Below, piece after piece: positions 27,264-33,809 of a stretch of DNA of 33,809 nucleotides; position 1 is the first letter of the stretch, and every line of letters starts with the position of its first letter. The notes under the pieces were generated by a model. That model had not been told where the DNA came from, made no database searches, and saw only the letters and a program-made list of their open reading frames with translations. The position numbers and the translations under genes are program-made. Location of the stretch: assembly GCA_017407115.1 (NCBI GenBank), contig JAFQXD010000071.1:1-33809 (forward strand), written 5' to 3'. The DNA comes from Methanobrevibacter sp. (GTDB lineage: Archaea; Methanobacteriota; Methanobacteria; Methanobacteriales; Methanobacteriaceae).

Positions 27264-27479
27264 TTTTCCTTTTAGAAATGATTGAATATTGTTCAGATTA
27301 TTTTTGTTTTTAATATTTTTTTTATAGCTAATCATTTTTTTGGTAAATGAAAAGGTTTAATTTACCAATTTATATATAATGAGATACAAAAATTTATTTA
27401 AGCATGGATTATGTCCAATTGGTGTAAAATTAATATTACATCGATTGATTTTTCTATAGAAAATGTTAAGGTCTTTAAA
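27264..27479 (+). promoter_or_regulatory. Upstream region of the TIR locus
   Basis: TATA box TTATATATAA at 27370-27379, predicting transcription from about 27400. An in-frame ATG at 27411 would extend the next gene by 23 codons; the stretch otherwise looks like leader. Confidence 0.5.
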
Positions 27480-27956
27480 ATGAAGTTAAATAAGAATCTA
27501 GTGGGAAATATTGTGATTATGGTATCAATTCTGCTTGTTTTATCATGTTTTGCTTTAATAATGATTTCAGGACCTATGGGTATCGAAACTGTCAAATGGG
27601 AGGGTGACGGTTATACGTATATAATTACTTCAGATATGAAGTATCAGATGGATGAAAATACATTCAATGTTACCAGTCCCTACGAACCCAATAATTATAT
27701 GATGAAAAAGACTAATGATCAGACCAATTTCAGGAAATACTTCAAGAACTCACTTACAGATGCTTACAGTACTCCTAGAAATCTAACACATACGATTCTT
27801 GTAAATGGTCAGGAAAACTTTGCAGTCATTGTACCTACAGAGTCCTTTAAAACAACAGACCGTGGTTACGAGTTGAATGGAACTCCAGAAATTATTGAAA
27901 TTCAGATGAAGGACAGCAGCGGAATAGCTTCCTTTATACTTGGTAGTACTAGGTGA
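27480..27956 (+). CDS. Small membrane-anchored protein upstream of the TIR genes
   Basis: 158 residues: a Lys-flanked N terminus, one hydrophobic segment at about residues 9-31 (LVGNIVIMVSILLVLSCFAL), then a roughly 120-residue domain predicted to be outside the cell (TVKWEGDGYTYIITSDMKYQ; several N-x-T/S glycosylation-type sites). I do not recognise the family. The ATG at 27480 gives the standard Lys-then-hydrophobic start; the frame can be extended to an ATG at 27411 (181 residues). Its stop is 4 bp before the first TIR gene start, so they are very likely one operon. Confidence 0.65.
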   Translation: MKLNKNLVGNIVIMVSILLVLSCFALIMISGPMGIETVKWEGDGYTYIITSDMKYQMDENTFNVTSPYEPNNYMMKKTNDQTNFRKYFKNSLTDAYSTPRNLTHTILVNGQENFAVIVPTESFKTTDRGYELNGTPEIIEIQMKDSSGIASFILGSTR

Positions 27957-27960
27957 TAAT

Positions 27961-28770
27961 ATGGCACATGATGTTTTTATAAGTTATTCAACAAAAGACA
28001 AGGTCACGGCAGATGCAATTTGCCATATTCTTGAGGAAAATGACATGAAATGTTGGATTGCACCAAGAAATATTTCTTCAGGCCAGCCCTATGCTGAAGA
28101 GATATTAAATGCTATTAAAACTACAAAAATTGTTGTTCTTGTGTTTTCATCTAATTCTCAGGCATCACAATTTGTTCAAAAGGAGATTAATTTATCATTT
28201 TCAAACGGTAAGCCTATCATATCTTTTGTAATCGATGAATCATTGCCTCAAGGAGATTTAGAATTTTATTTAAAAACCAACCATTGGCTGGATGCATATC
28301 CTGAGCCTGAAGTGGTATTTTCTAAATTGGTAACTGATGCCTCCAGATTGATTGGGGATGAGAAGCACAATCCTATCATCGACAGTAATGTAATGGAAAA
28401 GGCCAGAAATGGTGAATTCAATCAGCCAAGCATAAAAAATGAATGGAAATCATTTATTTTCCTTGCAACTCCATTATATCCAATTGCATTGATTTATATG
28501 GGACTTTCCGCAAAAATGAAAAAAATTACAATTCAAGGTGTTATTTGTATGATTCCTTTGCTGTTATTTTTAGTTTTATCATTCTATGGAGCATACATGG
28601 CAAGACAGCAGGCAATTGCAGCAGTTTTCGTAGTTATTTTATGGATTATTTCAGTTGCATATATTCTTGTTATCAGAAAAGATTATCTCTTTAGAAAATC
28701 CGTTATCAATAGTGTCAGTGACGATAAGGAGCTGTTTACAGCTTTGATTGAAGAATATGCCAATGTGTAG
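27961..28770 (+). CDS. TIR-domain protein with C-terminal membrane segments
   Basis: 269 residues. Residues 3 to about 125 are a TIR domain: HDVFISYSTKDK (box 1), KCWIAPRNISSG, then the SQFVQKEINLSF helix whose Glu (E75) matches the position of the catalytic glutamate of NAD-cleaving TIR proteins. The C-terminal part has three hydrophobic stretches at about 164-181, 191-212 and 218-238, so the TIR should lie in the cytoplasm on a membrane anchor. NADase, signal producer or adaptor activity cannot be told from sequence. AGGTGAT precedes the ATG at 27961. Confidence 0.85.
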   Translation: MAHDVFISYSTKDKVTADAICHILEENDMKCWIAPRNISSGQPYAEEILNAIKTTKIVVLVFSSNSQASQFVQKEINLSFSNGKPIISFVIDESLPQGDLEFYLKTNHWLDAYPEPEVVFSKLVTDASRLIGDEKHNPIIDSNVMEKARNGEFNQPSIKNEWKSFIFLATPLYPIALIYMGLSAKMKKITIQGVICMIPLLLFLVLSFYGAYMARQQAIAAVFVVILWIISVAYILVIRKDYLFRKSVINSVSDDKELFTALIEEYANV

Positions 28771-28779
28771 GTGTTTGTT

Positions 28780-30162
28780 ATGCATGAAGTTTTTATTTCT
28801 TATGCTGATGGTGATGAAAAGGTTGCAGAAGATATATGTAACCTTTTTGAGAAAAACGGAAGTTCCTGTTGGTATAAAAAAAGAGATTATGGTGAAAATG
28901 ACACGGTTTCAAAAATATCACAGGCGATTAGGGATTCAAATCGTGTTGTTTTGGTTTATTCAGAAAATGCCAAGGACTCAAATTTCACCATAACGGAGAT
29001 AGATATTGCGTTTTCTGAAGATCTTCCCATTTTGGTATTCAACATCGATGGCACACCTATTTCTCCTAAATTGCAATTTTATTTGGAAAATAAGCCATCA
29101 ATCGATGCATATCCGGATACAGAAAAATATTATGGGGAATTGTTGGAAGATTCAACTCAATTGGTTTCAATTACTAAAGAAGACCCTTCTAAAAACGATG
29201 TTTATATCTGTTATACAGAAGAGGATGATTTGACAGCCGATGCAATCTGTCATGTGATGGAATCAAATGGAATGAAATGTTGGTTTAAAAAACGTGATTT
29301 TAAAGTCGGCGAATCAATTCAAAAAGTCAATAATGCAATTAAGAGTTCTAAAAGTGTCGTTTTAGTTTATTCTGAAGATATTAAAAAGTCAAATTTTGTT
29401 AAAACAGAGCTTGAAATTGCTCATTCATCAGAAATTCCGATTGTATGTTTTAAAATTGATGAGTTTCCGGCTGATGAATTCAAAAGTTTGAAGGATGCTC
29501 ACTGGTTGGAAGCATTTCCAAATCCTGGAAAAATATTTAAGGACCTTGTAGGTGATGTTTCAAAAACCATTGGAAAGGATGTAGATGAGCCCGTAGTTTC
29601 AAAGGAATATGAGGATTTAAAAATAGACAAAAAACCTCAACAAAAAGTTGAAGAGACAAAAGATGAAATTTCTGAAGATTTCGATGAGGATTATGGTGTC
29701 AGCAAAAGATTCAAGAAAATTGCCATAGGCGTTACTGCTGTTTTGGTTGTGATTTTGCTTGTGGTTTATCTGTCAAACTATATATTCCTTCCGGGGTTGA
29801 CTGATGATAAATTAGTATTTTCCGATGGAGGGGTCAGTATTGAGAATTCCAATTCATATTATGAGAATTATTTGGACATCAACGTCAGTGAAATGAAAGT
29901 TGGTTCAAAATATTCTCTTGAAGGATTTGTAGAATTTCCTCCTGATGATTTTGATGATTACTACGTAACGGTTGACTATGCAGACAGTTCGGGAGCAGTA
30001 GTAGATTCAACCAATACTCCGGTTAAGGATTTAACTAAAACCAATGATGGAAAAATATTGCTGGTAAATCATGATGTCCTTCCGGATGTCACTACAATTT
30101 ATGTAACAATATTCAATGCGAAAGGAGTACAAGTGTATTATGACGTATTTACAGATTTATAA
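28780..30162 (+). CDS. Double-TIR transmembrane protein
   Basis: 460 residues: TIR 1 at about 2-125 (HEVFISYADGDE; Glu at E73 in FTITEIDIAF), TIR 2 at 139-262 (NDVYICYTEEDD; E210 in FVKTELEIAH), an acidic and lysine-rich linker (270-308), one hydrophobic segment (about 312-338), and a 120-residue C-terminal domain predicted outside the cell. Both TIR copies keep the glutamate. The arrangement is receptor-like: an outer sensor and a cytoplasmic pair of TIR domains. The two TIRs resemble each other and the neighbour's, suggesting local duplication. The ATG at 28780 follows AGGTG and lies 9 bp after the previous stop. Confidence 0.85.
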   Translation: MHEVFISYADGDEKVAEDICNLFEKNGSSCWYKKRDYGENDTVSKISQAIRDSNRVVLVYSENAKDSNFTITEIDIAFSEDLPILVFNIDGTPISPKLQFYLENKPSIDAYPDTEKYYGELLEDSTQLVSITKEDPSKNDVYICYTEEDDLTADAICHVMESNGMKCWFKKRDFKVGESIQKVNNAIKSSKSVVLVYSEDIKKSNFVKTELEIAHSSEIPIVCFKIDEFPADEFKSLKDAHWLEAFPNPGKIFKDLVGDVSKTIGKDVDEPVVSKEYEDLKIDKKPQQKVEETKDEISEDFDEDYGVSKRFKKIAIGVTAVLVVILLVVYLSNYIFLPGLTDDKLVFSDGGVSIENSNSYYENYLDINVSEMKVGSKYSLEGFVEFPPDDFDDYYVTVDYADSSGAVVDSTNTPVKDLTKTNDGKILLVNHDVLPDVTTIYVTIFNAKGVQVYYDVFTDL

Positions 30163-30209
30163 TGATATTCATAGTTTAAATTGTAAAATATATATTTAGA
30201 GGTGATTTT

Positions 30210-30680
30210 ATGAAGTATGGTAAAATAATTGGTATTTTATTGGTTATTTGTGTGGCTATTACCTTTTTGGGTGTTGCCAGTGCCGCTGAAGTGGTTGTGA
30301 ATGGTGAAAAATTTAACATTCCCGACAATTATGTAAAAAATAATTCATCATCTTCCGTTAAAAAAACATCAACTGGAACAGAGGAACATGCGGTATATGA
30401 TGGTGTTTCAGAGTACATAAGTATTGTTGTTACTTTATTTAATGCAGGCACTCCAAAAGTTCCAGAAGACCCACAGGCTGTAGATAAAACCATTAATGGG
30501 GTGTCCGGAAAATATGTTGAAAATTTCGCTGGAACAGGTAGTGAACAGTTTACATACATCAGCAATAATAAATTAGTAATAATTACTAAAGATGCAGATT
30601 CTAATGTGACTTTTGAGGACATTGTTATCAAATCTGCTGATGAAGGAGGTTCAGGATCTTTATTTAATTTGTTTGGCTAG
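30210..30680 (+). CDS. Secreted paralogue 1 of 5
   Basis: 156 residues. Signal peptide MKYGKIIGILLVICVAITFL with likely cleavage in GVASAA-E, then a compact domain of about 110 residues (start VVVNGEKFNIPDNY; middle DKTINGVSGKYVENFAG; end SNVTFEDIVIK) and a C-terminal GSLFNLFG tail. Family not recognised; the alternating hydrophobic pattern suggests a beta-rich fold. Preceded by RBS AGAGGTGAT and TATA text AAATATATATTTA. Confidence 0.7.
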   Translation: MKYGKIIGILLVICVAITFLGVASAAEVVVNGEKFNIPDNYVKNNSSSSVKKTSTGTEEHAVYDGVSEYISIVVTLFNAGTPKVPEDPQAVDKTINGVSGKYVENFAGTGSEQFTYISNNKLVIITKDADSNVTFEDIVIKSADEGGSGSLFNLFG

Positions 30681-30710
30681 ATTTTTTTTAATCTGCCTTT
30701 TCTTTTTTAA
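30675..30710 (+). terminator. Terminator of secreted paralogue 1
   Basis: GGC-T-AGATT (30675-30683) pairs with AATCTGCC (30690-30697) leaving one bulged T, around a T-rich loop, followed by TTTTCTTTTTT. The TAG stop codon (30678-30680) is inside the first arm. Confidence 0.6.
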
Positions 30711-30789
30711 AGGAAATTCAACATGGTTCCTTCATAGATGGATGATGTATTTATTAATTAATAATTTAGCTCTTGTTTGAGGCGATGTT

Positions 30790-31218
30790 ATGAAGCATGG
30801 TAAAATAATTGGGATTATTTTGATTGTTTGTTTGGCTATTACCTTTTTGGGTGTGGCCAGCGCAGCCGAAGAAGTTGTGAATGGAGAGAAGTTTAACATT
30901 CCTGACAATTATGTAAAAAACGAGGATAACTCATATGTTAAAAAAACAGCTACCGGAACGGATGAAAATGCAGTATATAATTGCAATAATGACTTCATAA
31001 GTATTGTTGTCGTTGTGATTAATAAGGGTATTCCAAATATTCCAGAAGATTCTGGGGCTGTAGATAAAACAATTAATGGGGTGTCAGGAAAATATGTTGA
31101 AAATTCCACAGACACAGGCAATGCAAAGTTTATTTATGTACATGATAACAGATTGGTAACAATTGTCAAAAATCCAGATTCTAATGTGACTTTTGAGGAT
31201 ATTGTTATTAAATTCTGA
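30790..31218 (+). CDS. Secreted paralogue 2 of 5, tail lost
   Basis: 142 residues, with the same signal peptide (MKHGKIIGIILIVCLAITFL) and domain (KFNIPDNYVKNEDNS, DKTINGVSGKYVEN, SNVTFEDIVIKF). It stops before the SGS-FNLFG tail seen in copies 1, 3 and 4, yet downstream DNA at 31237-31254 (ATAAATTTTCTTGGCTAG) still resembles the coding end of that tail. It is probably a degenerate C terminus. GGCGAT precedes the ATG. Confidence 0.7.
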   Translation: MKHGKIIGIILIVCLAITFLGVASAAEEVVNGEKFNIPDNYVKNEDNSYVKKTATGTDENAVYNCNNDFISIVVVVINKGIPNIPEDSGAVDKTINGVSGKYVENSTDTGNAKFIYVHDNRLVTIVKNPDSNVTFEDIVIKF

Positions 31219-31333
31219 AGAATAGGGCATTAACTCATAAATTTTCTTGGCTAGATTTTTTTAAAGAAAAGTCTAATTAATGGATTTTAGTCTATTGAGT
31301 ATTATTAATTTAAATATGTATTTGGGTGATATT

Positions 31334-31804
31334 ATGAAGTATGGTAAAATAATTGGCATTTTATTGGTTATTTGTGTGGCCATTACCTTTTTGGGTGTGG
31401 CCAGCGCTGCTGAAATTGTTGTAAATGGTGAGAAGTTCAACCTTCCGGATGATTTTAAAAAAGACAATGAATCATCCACAGTTACAAAAACTTCCACCGG
31501 AACAGATGAAAATATAATATATGGAAATGGATTTGACTTTGTAACCTTTGCTATCAGTTCATTTAATTCAGGGTCTTCTCCAGCACTCCCAACAGGAGGC
31601 AATTATACAGATAAAACAATTAATGGCATAGATGGTAAATATACGGTAGATGAATACGGCAATGAGGAGTTTGTTTATATCAACAATAATAAATTAATCA
31701 TGATTTCATTAACTGCTGATAGTTCTTTGAGTTTCGAAAACATCATTATCAAACCTGCTGCTAGTGAACAAGGTTCCGGATCCCCATTTAATTTGTTTGG
31801 CTAG
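31334..31804 (+). CDS. Secreted paralogue 3 of 5
   Basis: 156 residues from the ATG at 31334, which follows GGGTGAT and matches the start of the other copies; the frame upstream of it is not part of the gene. Signal peptide MKYGKIIGILLVICVAITFL, nearly identical to copy 1, then VVNGEKFNLPDDFKKDNESS, DKTINGIDGKYTV and end SGSPFNLFG. The middle of the domain diverges from copies 1 and 2. Confidence 0.7.
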   Translation: MKYGKIIGILLVICVAITFLGVASAAEIVVNGEKFNLPDDFKKDNESSTVTKTSTGTDENIIYGNGFDFVTFAISSFNSGSSPALPTGGNYTDKTINGIDGKYTVDEYGNEEFVYINNNKLIMISLTADSSLSFENIIIKPAASEQGSGSPFNLFG

Positions 31805-31831
31805 ATTTATTTAATCTGCCTTTTCTTTTTT
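31798..31831 (+). terminator. Terminator of secreted paralogue 3
   Basis: Same structure as after copy 1: GGC-T-AGATT then AATCTGCC, followed by TTTTCTTTTTT. The TAG stop (31802-31804) is in the first arm. Confidence 0.55.
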
Positions 31832-31872
31832 AATGGAGTATTTGCAATTTAGGCAATTTAAGAGTTGATATT

Positions 31873-32331
31873 ATGAAATACAGTAAACTAATAGGCATTA
31901 TTTTGATTGTTTGTATCGCATTTACTTTTTTAGCAGTGGTTAGTGCATATGAAGTAACTGTGTGTGGAGACCAATTTAACATCCCTTACGGGTTTGAAAA
32001 AGATGATGCATACTCTACAGTTTCAAAAACTGCTATGGGAACACAAGAAAATGCAGTATTTACAAATGGTATAGATATTATATATATTGGGGTCAGTGTC
32101 ATGAATAATGGTGGTGTTGTACTGCCAACTGGCGATAATTATACAGATAAAACTGTTAATGGAGTTAGTGGAAAATATTATGAAGATGATACTGGCATTG
32201 GTTTTATTTATATCCATGGCAATAAATGTATAACCATTTCCTTCCCGAACGATTCCAATTCGACATTTGAGGAGATTGTTATCAAACCTCCTGAAGATGA
32301 TTCTGGATCTCCATTTAATCTGTTCGGCTAA
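31873..32331 (+). CDS. Secreted paralogue 4 of 5
   Basis: 152 residues; signal peptide MKYSKLIGIILIVCIAFTFL, then VTVCGDQFNIPYGFEKDDAY, DKTVNGVSGKYYED and end SGSPFNLFG. The signal-peptide end reads SAYE in place of SAAE. It has one Cys in the mature part (CGDQ). The stop is followed at 24 bp by copy 5, with no clear terminator between, so copies 4 and 5 may be one transcript. Confidence 0.7.
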   Translation: MKYSKLIGIILIVCIAFTFLAVVSAYEVTVCGDQFNIPYGFEKDDAYSTVSKTAMGTQENAVFTNGIDIIYIGVSVMNNGGVVLPTGDNYTDKTVNGVSGKYYEDDTGIGFIYIHGNKCITISFPNDSNSTFEEIVIKPPEDDSGSPFNLFG

Positions 32332-32355
32332 ACTATTAATTTTATAGGCGATACT

Positions 32356-32781
32356 ATGAAATACAGTAAACAAATTGGTATTATTTTGATTGTTTGCGTG
32401 GCTATTACATTTTTGGGGGTGGCCAGTGCTGCCGAAGAAGTGGTGAATGGGGTAAAGTTCAACATTCCTGATGGTTTTGTAAAAAATGAAGAGATGTCTT
32501 CCGTTTCAAAATCCACTTATGGAACTGATGAAATTGCATTTTATGAAAATGGAGATGATTGCATATCTCTTACCATTAGTTCTTTAAACAGTGGCATTGC
32601 GGGGTTACCTCAAGATGATAAGTATGAAGACAAAAACATTTCAGGCATTAATGGAAAATATTGCAGTGAAGAAGACGGCGAAGAGTTCATTTATGCTATT
32701 GATAATAAATCAATAACCATCTGGCTGCCTCATAACTGTACTGTCTCTTTTGAAGACATTATTATTAATGAGGCTTCTTAA
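32356..32781 (+). CDS. Secreted paralogue 5 of 5, tail lost
   Basis: 141 residues; signal peptide MKYSKQIGIILIVCVAITFL, then EEVVNGVKFNIPDGFVKNEE, a longer gap before the SGINGKYCSEEDG block, and the end SFEDIIINEAS. The tail is missing, but TTTAATTTGTTGGCTAG at 32800-32816, beyond the stop, is the remnant of the FNLFG-stop coding sequence with one T lost. GGCGAT precedes the ATG. Confidence 0.7.
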   Translation: MKYSKQIGIILIVCVAITFLGVASAAEEVVNGVKFNIPDGFVKNEEMSSVSKSTYGTDEIAFYENGDDCISLTISSLNSGIAGLPQDDKYEDKNISGINGKYCSEEDGEEFIYAIDNKSITIWLPHNCTVSFEDIIINEAS

Positions 32782-32810
32782 GATGTACTAAATTCTCATT
32801 TTAATTTGTT

Positions 32811-32847
32811 GGCTAGATTTTTTTTAATTTGCCTTTTCTTTTTTTTA
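32811..32847 (+). terminator. Terminator after the secreted paralogue array
   Basis: GGC-T-AGATT and AATTTGCC, followed by TTTTCTTTTTTTT: same element as after copies 1 and 3, with one G-U pair. Confidence 0.55.
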
Positions 32848-32878
32848 ATGAATTATTTACCTTAAATGTGCAAGAATA

Positions 32879-32900
32879 CCATGACTTCTTTAAGTCGTGG
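32879..32900. mobile_element. IS200/IS605-type end hairpin
   Basis: CCATGACTT (32879-32887), loop CTTT, AAGTCGTGG (32892-32900): a 9-bp stem with one G-T, then ATGAATTGCAC. Hairpins of this style mark IS200/IS605 element ends and the 3' scaffold of TnpB guide RNAs. A TTAC, a common insertion tetranucleotide, occurs at 32857-32860, 18 bp before it, which would suit a left end. The GGATGAA following the stem looks more like a right end, so it could be a leftover from another element. Confidence 0.5.
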
Positions 32901-33017
32901 ATGAATTGCACAAAAAATGGCATTATTACTTTTCAAATGCTCTTACTAACTTTTAATATATGTATTATTAGTTAATATAATAGTGTATGATTTAATGAAT
33001 GGTGGAGTTGTGTTTTT

Positions 33018-33809
33018 TTGAGGATTGTTAATAAAGGTTTGGTGGTTAGGTTGTATCCTGATGAATGTATGGTGCGTGAGTTTAATCAGAATATTGGTAA
33101 TGCTCGTTTCACTTGGAATATGCTCTTGGAGGAATACCAAAAGACATATGAATTATTTAAACAACACGGATATAACCGTTTAAAGTGTAATATGACTACA
33201 TTCAATACCATGTTGACTATGCTTAAAAAGTGGTATCCTTTTCTTTATTTAAGTGAATCCAGTAGCTTGCAGCAAGTTTATCGAGACCTACTGAACGCAT
33301 TTAAAAAATTCTTCAATGAAGGAGCAGGTTTTCCATGTTTTAAATCAAAAAAACACCCTAAACAATCATTCAGAATACAAAACAATAATAATATTAAAAT
33401 AAAAGATAATATTCTGGTTTTACCTAAAATCGGGAAAGTATACTACCGGACCAGCAAAGAATACAAAAGATTATTGAATAGCAATGAGATTAAAATCAAC
33501 AATGTCACCATTAAAAAATCAAATGGAAAATTCTATACTGTATTCAACATTGAAATGCCCGTAGAATCTTTTGAAAAAACATTCTTGAGCGTAGGGATCG
33601 ATTTGGGATTAGAAACATTAGCCACCCTAAGTAACGAACTAAAGATAACCAATTTTGACCTAACTTACGAGGAAAAAATGATTAAAAAATACCAACGAAT
33701 ACTCTCAAGAAAAAACTATGATAGCAATCGATACCGAAAAGTCCAAAAAACCTACTGGAAATGGATAGACAAAAAAAATAACAAAATAAAAGACGCATAC
33801 CACAAACTA
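33018..33809 (+). CDS. tnpB: TnpB-like transposon protein (RNA-guided nuclease family), cut by window edge
   Basis: At least 264 codons from a TTG at 33018 (GGTGGAG eleven bases upstream), open to the window end. The translation begins LRIVNKGLVVRLYPDE and continues FNQNIGNARFTWNMLLEEY, the typical TnpB start. A middle region GAGFPCFKSKKHPKQSF and the first RuvC motif VGIDLGLETLATLSN (catalytic Asp) follow, then a Lys/Arg-rich helical stretch. The C-terminal zinc finger and last RuvC residues are outside, so it cannot be judged intact. No tnpA lies in the window next to it. Confidence 0.85.
   Translation, partial: MRIVNKGLVVRLYPDECMVREFNQNIGNARFTWNMLLEEYQKTYELFKQHGYNRLKCNMTTFNTMLTMLKKWYPFLYLSESSSLQQVYRDLLNAFKKFFNEGAGFPCFKSKKHPKQSFRIQNNNNIKIKDNILVLPKIGKVYYRTSKEYKRLLNSNEIKINNVTIKKSNGKFYTVFNIEMPVESFEKTFLSVGIDLGLETLATLSNELKITNFDLTYEEKMIKKYQRILSRKNYDSNRYRKVQKTYWKWIDKKNNKIKDAYHKL

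Noticed and set aside
30210..32840. CRISPR-like or simple repeat array
   Set aside because: The repeats are whole coding sequences with signal peptides and shared terminators, not short repeats with spacers.
32946..33140. 64-codon minus-strand frame across the tnpB start
   Set aside because: Overlaps the well-supported tnpB N terminus on the other strand and has no ribosome site or recognisable motif.

Overview
The window looks like chromosome from a host-associated methanogenic archaeon of the order Methanobacteriales, most likely Methanobrevibacter. The evidence is AT-rich intergenic DNA with archaeal TATA boxes, a complete tungsten/molybdenum formylmethanofuran dehydrogenase (fwd) operon, F420-type formate dehydrogenase, the methanogen nitrogen repressor NrpR, an intron-containing tRNA-Met, and families largely confined to methanogens (DUF2097- and DUF2119-like proteins). 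The genus is an inference; no rRNA or complete phylogenetic marker is present.

Layout. 1-89: start of a gene resembling the helix-turn-helix part of a transposase, cut by the window edge. 308-3789 (minus): thiC, a PfkB-type nucleoside/sugar kinase and a ModE/LysR-like regulator. 3858-12184: hxlB, then a formate module: fdhD (minus), fdhC-fdhA-fdhB (plus), and the molybdopterin genes moaA-mobB (minus), with mobB carrying a triplicated C-terminal repeat. 12608-18944: fwdH-F-G-D-B-A-C, the first enzyme of CO2 reduction to methane, led by a gene for a helix-turn-helix protein with two [4Fe-4S] motifs. 18987-19692: two DUF2097-like paralogues. 19693-22802 (minus): nrpR and glnA, with two NrpR-type operators at the glnA promoter. 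23061-24976 (minus): a ThiF/MoeB-like protein and an iron-sulfur aldo/keto reductase. 25091-25200 (minus): tRNA-Met with a 36-nt intron. 25337-27263: ahcY and a DUF2119 zinc-carboxypeptidase-like gene. 27480-30162: a small membrane protein and two membrane-anchored TIR proteins, one with two TIR domains. 30210-32781: five tandem paralogues of small secreted proteins. 33018-33809: tnpB of an IS200/IS605-type element, cut by the window edge, with a hairpin upstream.

How the genes work together. FdhC imports formate and FdhAB oxidises it with F420. FdhD, MoaA and MobB supply the bis-MGD cofactor that both FdhA and FwdB need. Fwd then reduces CO2 on methanofuran. The divergent mobB and fwdH promoters share a 19-bp inverted repeat (ATGTGT-N7-ACACAT), so cofactor synthesis and a cofactor-using enzyme look co-regulated, perhaps by the Fe-S helix-turn-helix protein itself. 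NrpR represses glnA through GGAA-N6-TTCC sites.

The two most original observations are this shared operator with an Fe-S regulator next to it, and the fact that many transcription units end in a hairpin that contains the stop codon. The TIR locus followed by a secreted-paralogue array is the accessory region most worth experiment.
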